Source: Candidatus Aegiribacteria sp. MLS_C (lineage in GTDB: Bacteria; Fermentibacterota; Fermentibacteria; Fermentibacterales; JCC-6). From it: 64,000 nucleotides of DNA. The stretch spans positions 34,225-98,224 of the forward strand of contig LQBI01000003.1 in assembly GCA_002030045.1 (NCBI GenBank), read 5' to 3'. Positions 35,646-44,052 of the stretch are shown piece by piece. Position 1 is the stretch's first letter; every line of letters begins with the position of its first letter. The position numbers and the translations under genes were made by a program. Under the pieces are notes generated by a model. It was given only the letters and a program-made list of their open reading frames with translations, did not search any database and was not told the DNA's origin.

Positions 35646-35674
35646 TTGACATGCAGTCCTGTCCATGTTATCAC
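35646..35674 (+). promoter_or_regulatory. Putative promoter of the fpg-like gene
   Basis: TTGACA (35646-35651), 17-base spacer, TATCAC (35669-35674), about 60 bases before the glycosylase ATG. The -10 is a weak match. Confidence 0.4.
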
Positions 35675-35733
35675 GAAAAGAGTCAGTTAACATAGAATGA
35701 CCTTTCATCCATTCAGCGGGACCCGGTGATACC

Positions 35734-36519
35734 ATGCCAGAGCTTCCGGATGTGGAAACCTTCAGGAGGTACCTGGCGTACACTTCGCTGCACAAGAAGA
35801 TCGTGAAAGTCCATCTGCCGGGTAAGGAACTGATTTACGGAATAACGGCCACCACCTTACGCAGGCACCTGCTCGGCAGGGTCCTGAACAGGACAGAAAG
35901 GCACGGCAAGCACATGTTCGCAGGCACCGACGCCGGGGAATGGCTGCTCCTGCACTTCGGAATGACCGGATTCCTCAAGTACTACAGGGATGAGGACGGA
36001 GAACCGGGGCACCCGCGCCTGATACTCGATTTCGACAACGGCTACCACCTGGCCTACGATGATCAGAGGAAGCTGGGAAGGATCGGGCTGGTCATGGACA
36101 TCGATGGCTACATCGAGCGGCGGAACCTGGGACCTGATGCTCTCGGGATCGATCTCGAGACCTTCCTGAAAGCTTACGAAGACAGGCGCGGAGCCGTGAA
36201 ATCAGCCCTGATGGACCAGAGCGCCATGGCCGGAATAGGCAACATCTACGCCGACGAGATCCTGTACCAGGCGGGGATAAATCCGGAGACCAGGGTGGCG
36301 GAACTGGATGACGACGCAATGGAGCGGCTGTTCCGGAACATGAACAAGGTTCTGAAGAAGGCCGTCGAGTGCGGGGCAAAGCCCGATTGCCTTCCCGACT
36401 CGTACCTGATCCCGCACAGGACCAAAGGCGGCACCTGTCCCCGATGCGGGCGGGAAGTAACCAGAACGAAGGTCTCAGGCAGGACTACCTATTACTGTCC
36501 GTACCGCCAGGGTGGTTGA
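35734..36519 (+). CDS. mutM: Fpg/Nei-family DNA glycosylase with altered zinc finger
   Basis: A 261-residue formamidopyrimidine-DNA glycosylase. The catalytic N-terminus PELPDVE (proline nucleophile after Met removal, Glu base) is intact, as are RHGKHM with the conserved Lys, and the helix-two-turn-helix SAMAGIGNIYADEILYQAGINP. The C-terminal zinc finger reads CPRC...YYCPYRQ: the fourth Cys, usually in CPxCQ, is Arg. Zinc binding may be weakened, or this is a naturally zinc-variant family member. It would remove oxidised purines or pyrimidines from DNA and nick the strand. No neighbour is functionally linked. Confidence 0.92.
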   Translation: MPELPDVETFRRYLAYTSLHKKIVKVHLPGKELIYGITATTLRRHLLGRVLNRTERHGKHMFAGTDAGEWLLLHFGMTGFLKYYRDEDGEPGHPRLILDFDNGYHLAYDDQRKLGRIGLVMDIDGYIERRNLGPDALGIDLETFLKAYEDRRGAVKSALMDQSAMAGIGNIYADEILYQAGINPETRVAELDDDAMERLFRNMNKVLKKAVECGAKPDCLPDSYLIPHRTKGGTCPRCGREVTRTKVSGRTTYYCPYRQGG

Positions 36520-36615
36520 TATCCGGCAGGGCCCGGGCCGGACCTCGCCTCTGTCCTTCCCGAAGCCGGGAACCGCAGTTATCGGGAACTGCTGCTGCAG
36601 TGAAACTTCCGATAT

Positions 36616-37290
36616 CTACGATGCGGCCCTGAGTTCCTCGATGACCTCCGTGTCACTCATGTCGTGGAAATCACGGTAGTAGCCAGCCACCGCGAAGGAT
36701 GGTCTGTCCTGCGCCATGAGGCAGTATTTCTCATTGAACATGCCGTTTATCATCCTCAGTGTTGATTCCGGCGACACCGGTACGGCCAGCGTCATGGAAG
36801 CCGGGTCCATTCCGCTCAGCATCCTGCCTGCAGCCAGTACGCTGTAGCCTGTTGCCAGACCGTCGTCCACCAGGTAGACCCTTCGCCCGGACACCCGGGG
36901 CACCTCCAGTGTGCCGGAGTACTCCATCGCACGCCTGCTGATCTCGCTCATCACCTCAGCCGTCACCCGGCGCACCGTTTCTTCATCTATTCCGAAGGTC
37001 TCCAGAACCCGGTTGTTGAGGACCACAGTGCCGTCGATGGCTGCCGCCCCGAAACCCATCTCCGGGGAACTCGGTATCGGCAGCTTCCTGACCGCTACCG
37101 GATGGAGTTCTCCGTCAAGCGCCTCCGCAATGGGACGGGCCACGGGGACGCCGCCCCTGGGAAGAGCCATCACCATGGATCCGGTGTCGGGTTCGGGGTC
37201 TATGAAGGCCGCCAGCTGCCTGCCTGCGTCCGACCTGTCCTGGAAGGCGGTAACGGGTCCTCTCACATGTCTGTATACGTGTATCGTCAC
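36616..37290 (-). CDS. Phosphoribosyltransferase-domain protein
   Basis: A 224-residue PRTase of the putative type found beside erythromycin-esterase and dienelactone-hydrolase genes. FQDRSDAGRQLAAFI leads the fold, ALPRGGVPVARPIAEAL is the loop binding pyrophosphate, and VYLVDDGLATGYSVLAAGRML is the PRPP-binding motif. It starts at GTG 37290. The substrate is unknown. It is followed on the same strand, upstream, by the VTT membrane protein 48 bases away. Confidence 0.87.
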   Translation of the reverse strand: MTIHVYRHVRGPVTAFQDRSDAGRQLAAFIDPEPDTGSMVMALPRGGVPVARPIAEALDGELHPVAVRKLPIPSSPEMGFGAAAIDGTVVLNNRVLETFGIDEETVRRVTAEVMSEISRRAMEYSGTLEVPRVSGRRVYLVDDGLATGYSVLAAGRMLSGMDPASMTLAVPVSPESTLRMINGMFNEKYCLMAQDRPSFAVAGYYRDFHDMSDTEVIEELRAAS

Positions 37291-37337
37291 TGGATAATCA
37301 CCTCTCAGTTCATCCTGTCATCATTCATGGTTCGCGG

Positions 37338-38084
37338 TCAAGCGCTCCTCTTCCTCCTGTCGATCATCCTGGCGAGTCCCAGGAGCGCCGCCTCGACCCT
37401 CTTCCTGAAAACAATGGCCAGGACGCCAAGCAGCATGGCACCTCCCAGAAGCAGGACCTGCCCGGTTGTGCCCATGCTTCCGGCTTCAGCGCCTATCCAG
37501 CTGCTGACAACCATTCCGGGGAGCCTGCCTATGGCGGCAAGCAACAGGATGAAGGGGATGGAGAGCGGACTCAGACCCACGGCGAAACAGGCCAGGTCGT
37601 CTGGAAGCATCGGCAGAAGGAAGACGAGGAAGAAGAAGATGTGACCCCGCCTGTGGGCCATCCGGTCGAGTTTCTCGATGTTGTCGCTTCCGACCAGCCT
37701 GACGACCAGGGGCCTTCCGAACGCCCTTCCCAGGAGCATTGCCACCGCAGACCCGATCACCAGTCCCGCCATGCTGTAGACCGTTCCCATGAGGATCCCG
37801 AACAGGTATCCGTTGGCGAGCCCTATGACATGGCCCGGAACCGGTGCCAGCACGACCTGGAGCGCGTTGACGCCTATACTGACCAGCGGGGCCCAGGCAC
37901 CGAACCCTTCCAGCCAGCGCCCGACCTTCTCCCGGTCGCCCAGGAATTCAGCAAGGGGTCCTCCCCAGAGGATCACAGCGGCAACTACTGCGGCTGCAAG
38001 AGAAACAGCTGTCAGATAATGTAATACCGTCCTTCCGTTCATGACATCTACACCCGTCGATGGGGGTATCGATCTGTCCCGCAT
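37338..38084 (-). CDS. TVP38/TMEM64 (VTT/DedA superfamily) membrane protein
   Basis: A 248-residue protein with about six hydrophobic segments. VLAPVPGHVIGLANGYLFGILMG is the VTT motif, followed by GSAVAMLLGRAFGRPLVVRLVG and FFLVFLLPMLPDDLACFAVGLSP, the second re-entrant region. A later ATG at 38042 (MNGRTVLHYL) would remove 14 residues and may be the real start. Members act in membrane lipid scrambling or cation/lipid homeostasis. Confidence 0.88.
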   Translation of the reverse strand: MRDRSIPPSTGVDVMNGRTVLHYLTAVSLAAAVVAAVILWGGPLAEFLGDREKVGRWLEGFGAWAPLVSIGVNALQVVLAPVPGHVIGLANGYLFGILMGTVYSMAGLVIGSAVAMLLGRAFGRPLVVRLVGSDNIEKLDRMAHRRGHIFFFLVFLLPMLPDDLACFAVGLSPLSIPFILLLAAIGRLPGMVVSSWIGAEAGSMGTTGQVLLLGGAMLLGVLAIVFRKRVEAALLGLARMIDRRKRSA

Positions 38085-38151
38085 GCCATGCCCGGTCCTG
38101 CCTGGCGCCTGAGTCTGCGGAGGCGATGCTGAGGGAGGCCTCCGGATCGGA

Positions 38152-38523
38152 TCAGAGGCCGGCGATGACCATCGCCACGAAGGCGATGATCAGTATCCAG
38201 AAGAAGCAGCCGAAAACAGCCATGGTCTCCGCCGCCGTCTCCGCCTCGAGCTCAGTCCTTCGTCTGTATCTGCGCCAGTCTGGAGCGGACACAGCCATTA
38301 TCACGAGGGTTACGAAGAGCCCGGCCAGGAGTACTCCGAGCCACGGCGTCCCCTGGTAGACCGGCCCCCATTCCGGCATCCATGAGGCAGCCGCCCACAT
38401 CGCTATCAGCAGGACTACGAAGAGGAACAGCACCGAGGCTGCCGCCGTACGGGTCCCCGCCGGGTGTCTCCATCCCAGTCCCCATCCCAGTATCGAACTG
38501 AGTATGAGTGCGAAGAGTATCAC
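38152..38523 (-). CDS. Small membrane protein with three to four helices
   Basis: A 123-residue protein from GTG 38523. Hydrophobic segments at about 1-15, 27-47, 60-80 and 103-122, with a basic-acidic loop (DWRRYRRRTELEAETAAET) before the last. The first helix continues cleanly upstream of the GTG (IRIILLADILIVILFALIL) and an AAGGAAGGG ribosome site lies before that extension, where only ATA, ATC or TTA codons are available, so the real start is unsure. I recognise no family. Confidence 0.6.
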   Translation of the reverse strand: MILFALILSSILGWGLGWRHPAGTRTAAASVLFLFVVLLIAMWAAASWMPEWGPVYQGTPWLGVLLAGLFVTLVIMAVSAPDWRRYRRRTELEAETAAETMAVFGCFFWILIIAFVAMVIAGL

Positions 38524-38641
38524 GATAAGTATGTCCGCGAGTAATATGATCCTTATCCCTTCCTTCCCTTTCTCCTGTCATCTCCCCAGGGGACGGGCCG
38601 CATTTACCCGTCCCTCGCTTCCGGGGCAACGCTCTCCCTTT

Positions 38642-38743
38642 TCAGCAGCCCGCACCATATGCCGCTATCAGTTCATTCTCGACTGCCGAGGCACCCCCCT
38701 GCAGAGCTTTCCTCACCGCTTCGGTGATCTCCCGGTCTATCAT
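38642..38743 (-). CDS. Possible 33-residue small protein
   Basis: ATG 38743 with AGGA a few bases upstream starts a short helical peptide (MIDREITEAVRKALQGG...ENELIAAYGAGC) with host-like codons. It lies in the 340-base stretch between a small membrane protein and a GAPDH remnant, where I see no other gene. It may be a real small protein or chance. Confidence 0.25.
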   Translation of the reverse strand: MIDREITEAVRKALQGGASAVENELIAAYGAGC

Positions 38744-38862
38744 ACGTCCTGCGCCGGAAGCGAACCTGTTCCGAACACGAAAAGGAGAGCCAGCGCCATC
38801 ATTGTTCTCTCGGAGCTTCTCCCCGGATATCTCATGCTCTCCTCTTACCTTCCTGTCGCTTC

Positions 38863-39148
38863 TCATACCGGGAGGGCCGCCCATATCATCTGCCGGGTGT
38901 AGCTCCATTCGTTGTCGTACCAGCTCATTATCCTGACCAGGTACCCGTCCATCCTCAGGTTGTCCCCGTCCAGTTCCACCCTCACCGGCAGGTTTCCGCA
39001 GGCGGTATCGTGCCTCTGGAGGTAGGCCGTGTTCTCAGGCTCCATCATGTCGTTCACAGCCACCAGTTCCAGGACGTCCTCCTCCATGTCCAACCTCATG
39101 GCGGCCCTTCCGATCCGGCCGATCCCATTATATTGATATTATAATCAT
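38863..39148 (-). pseudogene. Internally deleted GAPDH gene remnant
   Basis: Reading from ATG 39148 with one extra base removed near 39131 gives MIIISI-NGIGRIGRAAMRL, the NAD-binding start of glyceraldehyde-3-phosphate dehydrogenase, followed in frame by LELVAVNDMMEPENTAYLQRHDT and VELDGDNLRMDGYLVRIMS. Here the sequence jumps directly to WYDNEWSYTRQMI, the GAPDH C-terminus, then stop. The catalytic Cys domain (about 230 residues) is gone. The join falls at a short similar pair (IRIMS / V-MSW), as expected of a deletion between like sequences. One frameshift plus the deletion show decay. Confidence 0.8.
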
Positions 39149-39259
39149 TAATATTTCTTTCGTTCCGTTCGAAACGACAACTTCCCGCCTGCAGCGCGGT
39201 CCGTTCCCGGAACCTTCCGCCTTTTCCGCCGGGATTACAGGTTATGGAAAGCAGGTGGG

Positions 39260-39285
39260 GCTCTCCCGCAGCACGGCGGGAGAGC
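39260..39285 (-). terminator. Hairpin after dodecin
   Basis: A perfect 10-bp stem (GCTCTCCCGC / GCGGGAGAGC) with a 6-base loop, 13 bases beyond the dodecin stop. No strong T-run follows. Confidence 0.5.
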
Positions 39286-39297
39286 ATCGTTCTCCGG

Positions 39298-39501
39298 TCA
39301 GTCGTCCAGGACGAAGGTCACCTTCATGTCGACCCTGTACCTTGAGACACGGTTGTCCTCGACGTCTATGTTGAACTCCTTAATCCAGGCTCCCCTGATG
39401 TTGTTCAGGGTCCTGGCGGCCCTTTCCAGGCCTTTCCTGATCGCGTCCTCGAAACTCTCCTGCGAGGTCGAGCTTATCTCGGTCACCTTTGCTACAGGCA
39501 T
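39298..39501 (-). CDS. Dodecin family flavin-storage protein
   Basis: A 67-residue protein starting at ATG 39501 (AAGGA seven bases upstream). It matches dodecin throughout: VAKVTEISSTSQESFEDAIRKGLERAARTLNNIRGAWI with the flavin-stacking Trp, then VEDNRVSRYRVDMKVTFVLDD. Dodecins form dodecameric shells that store riboflavin or FMN. On the minus strand a TATAAT box (39581-39576) lies upstream, with TTGACA (39611-39606) at a too-long spacing, so the promoter is only partly clear. Confidence 0.93.
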   Translation of the reverse strand: MPVAKVTEISSTSQESFEDAIRKGLERAARTLNNIRGAWIKEFNIDVEDNRVSRYRVDMKVTFVLDD

Positions 39502-39855
39502 GATATTTCCTTCCAGTTGCTGCTGCTGCCGACTTGCCCTGTATTCCATGCCGCGAGACTAGAATACACTTGATTATTATACCGGATATGGACTGGTGGG
39601 GAGTTTGTCAAGGGTGGAGTGATACATTCTTGACGCTTTTCCTCCGTCATGCGCCTCATTGAGAGAAACGAGGAGGGAATCGCCGGAACCAGACGGAGAC
39701 TGCCCGGTGGAGGCGGTGTATCTGCAGATGATCCGGATCACCAGCGTTCGGAATCGTTCTGCATCGACACGACACCTGTGCGGATGTGGGAGCATCGGAA
39801 CGGTCAGACCGGACCGGATGTGAAACTGATAGCGGGATTCTGGACCCGGAAAAGC

Positions 39856-40421
39856 TCAGGTACCGACAAGCTCGGCAACGCCGGGCAGTTCACGGATGCT
39901 CTCTATCCGGCAGTCGCCGTCCACTCCTATTCCCACTGTCACGCATCCGGCCTCCCTGCCCGCCTCCATGTCACTGGGCGAATCCCCTATCAGTATGCAG
40001 TCACCGGGATCAGCCCCCAGTTCCTCAATGGCAAGCATCACCATGGAAGGATCCGGTTTACCCTCCTCCACCATGTCGCTGGTGACTATGACGTCGAAGT
40101 ACCCTTCCAGGCCGTGGCTTGTCAGGATTTCGCCGGTGCATCCCCGCGTGGTGTTGGTGATCACTGCCTTCGGTCCCGCCAGGGAACCGAGTACCTCCCG
40201 GGCTCCGTCGATCTTCCTTATCTCCCCTGCATGGCGCGGGAACAGTTCTCCGCATATCTCCTCCCTGCCGGTGTCCAGCCGGGAAATGTTCTCCGAAAGG
40301 TCCCTGCCCCAGTACTCCTCCTCGAAATCCTCCCTCGAGACCCTTCCGCCTCGTTGAAGGTCCTGAACCGGGCTTCCCTGGAATCCACGAGGACTCCGTC
40401 CATGTCGAACAGGTAATGCAC
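39856..40421 (-). pseudogene. HAD-superfamily phosphatase, one frameshift
   Basis: GTG 40421 (AAGGGG upstream) starts HYLFDMDGVLVDSREARFRTFNEA, the catalytic DxD motif of HAD hydrolases. Near 40345-40352 the frame breaks and the next frame continues GGRVSREDFEEEYWGRDLSENI, then AVITNTTRGCTGEILTSHGLEGYFDVIVTSDM, GKPDPSMVMLAIEEL and ILIGDSPSDMEAGREAGC, all canonical HAD motifs. Intact, it would be about 187 residues, like phosphoglycolate phosphatase or beta-phosphoglucomutase. A single base is at fault, so a sequencing error is possible. The stretch 39550-39855 has no gene. Confidence 0.78.
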
Positions 40422-40615
40422 GTGCAGTAACCCCTTCCAGCCGAGACCAGCATGACCCTGCAGGGGCCACTTATGTTATTGTTCTCCATCACTATTCATT
40501 ACATCCAATACCGGCGCCGAGAACTGCCCGGTGGACGTTATCAGGTTCGAGGAATCCTGACGCGTCTGCTGAAGTACGGCACCATCCGCCGTCTTCATGT
40601 GCGTGCAAGCTGCTG

Positions 40616-41062
40616 TCAGGGCGCGTATGTGCCGTACAGCCCGGCCTTCTCTATCACATGGCCCTCCATCGCCCTTTCCAGGTCGTCACCGGTGGCGGAT
40701 TCAGGCAGGTCCAGCCTGGTGTCCAGGGCGAAGAGCCTGAACCTGTAGCTGTGAACACCGTCGGGTGGATCGGGCCCGCCGTAGCCCATTTCACCGTAGT
40801 CGGTCATGCCTTCTTTCGACCCGGGAGGAGGGGATCCTTCGGGAATGGACCCGGTATCAGGATCCATGTTCCATAAGACCCAGTGGTCCCATACCTTGCC
40901 CGCGGGTTTCACCGCGTCCGGGTCGTCCATGACAAGGGCAAGGGATTCCGTCCCAGGGGGCACCTCGACGATATCGAGGGGAGGGCTGACATTGTCCGCC
41001 CTGTACCCGTACTTCCTTGGAATGGCCTCCCGGTCGTGGAACGCGGGACTTCTAAGTAACAT
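40616..41062 (-). CDS. PEBP-family protein (YbhB/YbcL)
   Basis: A 148-residue phosphatidylethanolamine-binding-like protein: IPRKYGYRADNVSPPLDI, SLALVMDDPDAVKPAGKVWDHWVLWNMD and YGGPDPPDGVHSYRFRLFALDT are the ligand-pocket motifs. An AGGAG lies before the ATG. Cytosolic; the bacterial role is unclear. It begins just past the ferredoxin end if the frameshift there is corrected. Confidence 0.92.
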   Translation of the reverse strand: MLLRSPAFHDREAIPRKYGYRADNVSPPLDIVEVPPGTESLALVMDDPDAVKPAGKVWDHWVLWNMDPDTGSIPEGSPPPGSKEGMTDYGEMGYGGPDPPDGVHSYRFRLFALDTRLDLPESATGDDLERAMEGHVIEKAGLYGTYAP

Positions 41063-41146
41063 TTTTTGCTCCTCTCTCTTCGAGGGAACAGCGGCTGCTC
41101 CCTCCGTTGATCCGGTCGATAGTACCTGCCGTATCGACCCTTTCCG

Positions 41147-41348
41147 CTATTCCTGCTCCCTTACCGATATCGCTTCGGTTGGGACAGGCGGCGACCGCCT
41201 TCAGCACTGCAGCCCGGTAGACCTCAGGCACAGGGTCCTGGACGACCGCGGCCCTCTTGTCCCCGGTACGGAACCTGAACACCTCGGGGCATATCATCAC
41301 GCACCTGCCGGTGCTGTCGCATCTCTTCAGGTCGATCTCGACGTGCAT
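41147..41348 (-). CDS. Single-cluster ferredoxin with probable frameshift
   Basis: ATG 41348 (AAAGGAG upstream) begins HVEIDLKRCDSTGRCVMICPEVF, with three cluster cysteines at 10, 16 and 20 spaced Cx5Cx3C and the fourth in VAACP near 54. A Thr takes the place of the Asp or Cys usual between the first two, so the cluster may be [3Fe-4S] or [4Fe-4S]. After VAACP the frame goes on for about 43 unrelated residues to 41052; removing one base from the GGG at 41181-41183 gives PTEAISVREQE and a stop at 41147, a normal ferredoxin end. It could serve the 2-oxoacid oxidoreductase upstream. Confidence 0.78.
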
Positions 41349-41391
41349 GAGTTCTCCTTTCCTGTTCGGCTTCCCGAACGACGTTCCTTAC

Positions 41392-43125
41392 TCACAGAGG
41401 CCATATCAAGGGTATCAGGATGGAGCCCAGTACCCACAGGAGGATGCTGAGGGGTATTCCCACCCTCATGAAATCGCTGAACGTGTACCTGCCGGCGTTG
41501 TAAATCATGGTGTTGGTCTGGTAGCCCACCGGCGTTGCGAAACTCAGCGAACTGCCGAAGGCCAGGGCGAAGAGGAATGTCCTCGGATTCACGGACATGG
41601 TCTCCGCCGCTGTTACCATCACGGGGGCAAGGAGGACCGCGGATGCCTGGTTGGACAAGATGTTGGTCAGCAGCATGGCCAGAAGGAAGAACCCTGACAG
41701 GACGGCATGCGGACCCAGCGACTTGAGTATCGCGAGAAGCCAATCGGCAAGCATTGCTGCCGCCCCTGTCTTCCCCATGGCTATACCAAGCGGAAGCAGG
41801 CCTGCGAGGAGAAAAACCACCTTCCACTGCACTGCGTTGTATGCCTGTCTGGTGGTGATCGTTCCGGTCAGCACCAGGACGAGGGCCCCTGTCACAGCAC
41901 CGAACACGACGGACAGCAGGTCCAGCACGGCGGCTGCCACAACGCCGGCCAGCACCGCCGCGGAGATGATGACCTTCCTCCTGCTGCATTCCTTGAGTTC
42001 CACACGGGAAACCACCAGCAGGTCCGGGCTCTCCTCCAGCATCGGTATCCTCTCGTGGGAAATGGACAGGAGCAGTGAATCCCCGCCGGAGAGCCTCACT
42101 TCAGAGTAGCCTTCGCGCAGGAGTCTGCCCCTGTGTCTCATTGCCAGCACCATCGCCCCGTAGTTCCTCTTCATGCTCGCCTGTTCCGGAGTCTTTCCCT
42201 CCAGCCCGGAGTCGGGAGCCACCGAGACCTCCACCAGCGTGTCCATTTCCTTTATAAGGTCTTCGTCGGTCCATTCCACTGGCGGTCTGATCCTGAGCCT
42301 GTTCTTCCGGCTGAGACCCTCAACGGCCTCCCTGCTACCCCTCGCTCTGATTACGTCACCGCTCTCCAGGCTGGAACGGGTCCTGGCTGCGGACTCAGAA
42401 CCCTTGCGTTTGAACACCCTGATGAGGTCCAGGTCCAGGTCATCGGTGAGGATGCTTTCCTCCAGGGGCTTTCCCAGGCTTTCAGATTCACCTGTCAGCT
42501 CAAGGTCGTACAGGTATCCACCCATGTCGTACCGGCGGGTGAGGTCCGGATACCTGCCGAAGTCGGGTATCCTCCTGTTCCCGTAGATGAAGAGATACAG
42601 GAAGCCCGTCGCCATGAACACCAGTCCCACGGGAGCGAACTCGAACATGGAGAACTCCCTCAGACCGCTGTCCACCGCTATGGAAGCTACCAGGATGTTG
42701 GTGGAGGTGCCTATCAGTGTGCAGGTCCCTCCGAAGATGGAGATGAAGGAGAGTGGCATCAGAAGCCTTGAGCTGCCTGTCCCGAGCGTCCCGGAAAGGC
42801 CGATGAACACCGGGATGAATATGGCCACTGCCGCGGTGTTGTTGATGAAAGCGGATACTGCCCCCACTATGAGCAGTACGGTGAGGAAGCCCCTGCGCTG
42901 ATGCCTTTCAGCAATCCTTTCGAAGAGACCGCCCAGCACGCGAAGCGCTCCGCTCTCCCGGAACCCGGCGCTGATCACGAACATGGCGCCGATGGTTACG
43001 GTTGCGGGGTTGCTGAATCCCGAAAGCCCCTCCTCCACCGTCAGAATGCCAGTGACCATCAGTACGCCGGTCACCAGGAGCGCCGTTACGTCGAAGGAGA
43101 CCTTCTCGCTGATGAAGAGGGCCAC
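41392..43125 (-). CDS. DASS/SLC13-type transporter with two RCK-C domains
   Basis: A 577-residue polytopic protein. Both halves have the SNxxxA hairpins: FINNTAAVAIFIPVF with FGGTCTLIGTSTNIL, and ILSNQASAVLLAPV with LSFATPVGYQTNTMIY. Between them, at about 200-390, are two RCK-C (TrkA-C) regulatory domains (LTGESESLGKPLEESILTDDL..., VSVAPDSGLEGKTPEQASM). Such proteins are usually sulfate, thiosulfate or dicarboxylate Na+ symporters. The GTG at 43125 cuts the first helix short; CTG at 43164 or 43170, after a GGAG, would restore it. Ends the long minus-strand cluster together with the ferredoxin. In this cluster a sulfur substrate would make sense, but that is inference. Confidence 0.88.
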   Translation of the reverse strand: MALFISEKVSFDVTALLVTGVLMVTGILTVEEGLSGFSNPATVTIGAMFVISAGFRESGALRVLGGLFERIAERHQRRGFLTVLLIVGAVSAFINNTAAVAIFIPVFIGLSGTLGTGSSRLLMPLSFISIFGGTCTLIGTSTNILVASIAVDSGLREFSMFEFAPVGLVFMATGFLYLFIYGNRRIPDFGRYPDLTRRYDMGGYLYDLELTGESESLGKPLEESILTDDLDLDLIRVFKRKGSESAARTRSSLESGDVIRARGSREAVEGLSRKNRLRIRPPVEWTDEDLIKEMDTLVEVSVAPDSGLEGKTPEQASMKRNYGAMVLAMRHRGRLLREGYSEVRLSGGDSLLLSISHERIPMLEESPDLLVVSRVELKECSRRKVIISAAVLAGVVAAAVLDLLSVVFGAVTGALVLVLTGTITTRQAYNAVQWKVVFLLAGLLPLGIAMGKTGAAAMLADWLLAILKSLGPHAVLSGFFLLAMLLTNILSNQASAVLLAPVMVTAAETMSVNPRTFLFALAFGSSLSFATPVGYQTNTMIYNAGRYTFSDFMRVGIPLSILLWVLGSILIPLIWPL

Positions 43126-43185
43126 CGCCGATGCTATCAGTGCGAACAGGAAACCTATCTCCAGGGTCAGGGTGCCGTCTCCGGA

Positions 43186-44052
43186 TCAGACCTCATACTC
43201 GCCCGCCAACCGCCTCAGTTCCTCCAGGTCCGGCCCTCGCCTGAACAACGGCGTGCCGTCCTCCTCCCAAACCGGCTGCTGCTCCTCGAAGGTCTTCCTG
43301 TCCTCGTTCCTGTAGATGACTCCCAGTGCCAGCTTCTCGGAGCCGACGGCAAGGCTGAAGGCCGCCTCCCTGTTGGTGGGGTCGTGGTCGTCGCCGACCT
43401 CGAAGGAATTCTCCCGGAACCAGTCGTAGTCGTTGACTCTGTTGAAGGAGACGCAGGGCTGCAGTATGTCCACCAGCGCATACCCCCTGTGCTTCACCGC
43501 CTCCACTATGATCCCTGAGAGATGGTCGGGATCGCCGGCGAAGGACCTTGCCACGAAGGAAGCGTCCAGTGCGACAGCCACGGCCACCGGGTCGAAGGGC
43601 CTGAGTATGACGCCCTCCGGCTGCACCGGTGTCTCGAATCCGATCATGCTGGTGGGCGAGGCCTGACCCTTGGTAAGGCCGTACACCATGTTGTCGTGCA
43701 CCAGGTGGGTGATGTCGGGGTTACGGCGTACGCAGTGGATGAAATGGTTGCCTCCCTCCCCGTACATGTCACCGTCGCCGCCTTCGGCTATCACTGTGAG
43801 GTCGCGGTTGCAGACGGCAATGGCCGTGGCCGGGGGAAGGGCCCTTCCATGCAGGCCGTTGAAGCAGCTGCACTTAATGTAGTGCGGCATCTTAGCCGCC
43901 TGGCCGATGCCTGAAACCACCACCAGCTCCTCCGCGGGGATCTCCAGATCCTCCAGCGCCTTCAGGAGGGCGTTCCTTATACCGAAGTTGCCGCATCCCG
44001 GGCACCAGGCCATGTCCAGTCCCTCTGTTCCGTGTCTGTATGCCATGGTCAT
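43186..44052 (-). CDS. korB: 2-oxoacid:ferredoxin oxidoreductase, beta subunit
   Basis: A 288-residue TPP-binding subunit starting at ATG 44052 inside the alpha-subunit stop (GGAAGGG upstream). WCPGCGNFGIRNALLKAL is the beta-subunit start with one conserved CxxC, IKCSCFNGLHGRALPPATAIA is next, and GGDGDMYGEGGNHFIHCVRRNPD with NMVYGLTKGQASPTS is the TPP/Mg site. Best matches are 2-oxoglutarate or related 2-oxoacid:ferredoxin oxidoreductases (KorB type). Catalyses CoA-dependent oxidative decarboxylation, or its reverse, with ferredoxin. Confidence 0.92.
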   Translation of the reverse strand: MTMAYRHGTEGLDMAWCPGCGNFGIRNALLKALEDLEIPAEELVVVSGIGQAAKMPHYIKCSCFNGLHGRALPPATAIAVCNRDLTVIAEGGDGDMYGEGGNHFIHCVRRNPDITHLVHDNMVYGLTKGQASPTSMIGFETPVQPEGVILRPFDPVAVAVALDASFVARSFAGDPDHLSGIIVEAVKHRGYALVDILQPCVSFNRVNDYDWFRENSFEVGDDHDPTNREAAFSLAVGSEKLALGVIYRNEDRKTFEEQQPVWEEDGTPLFRRGPDLEELRRLAGEYEV

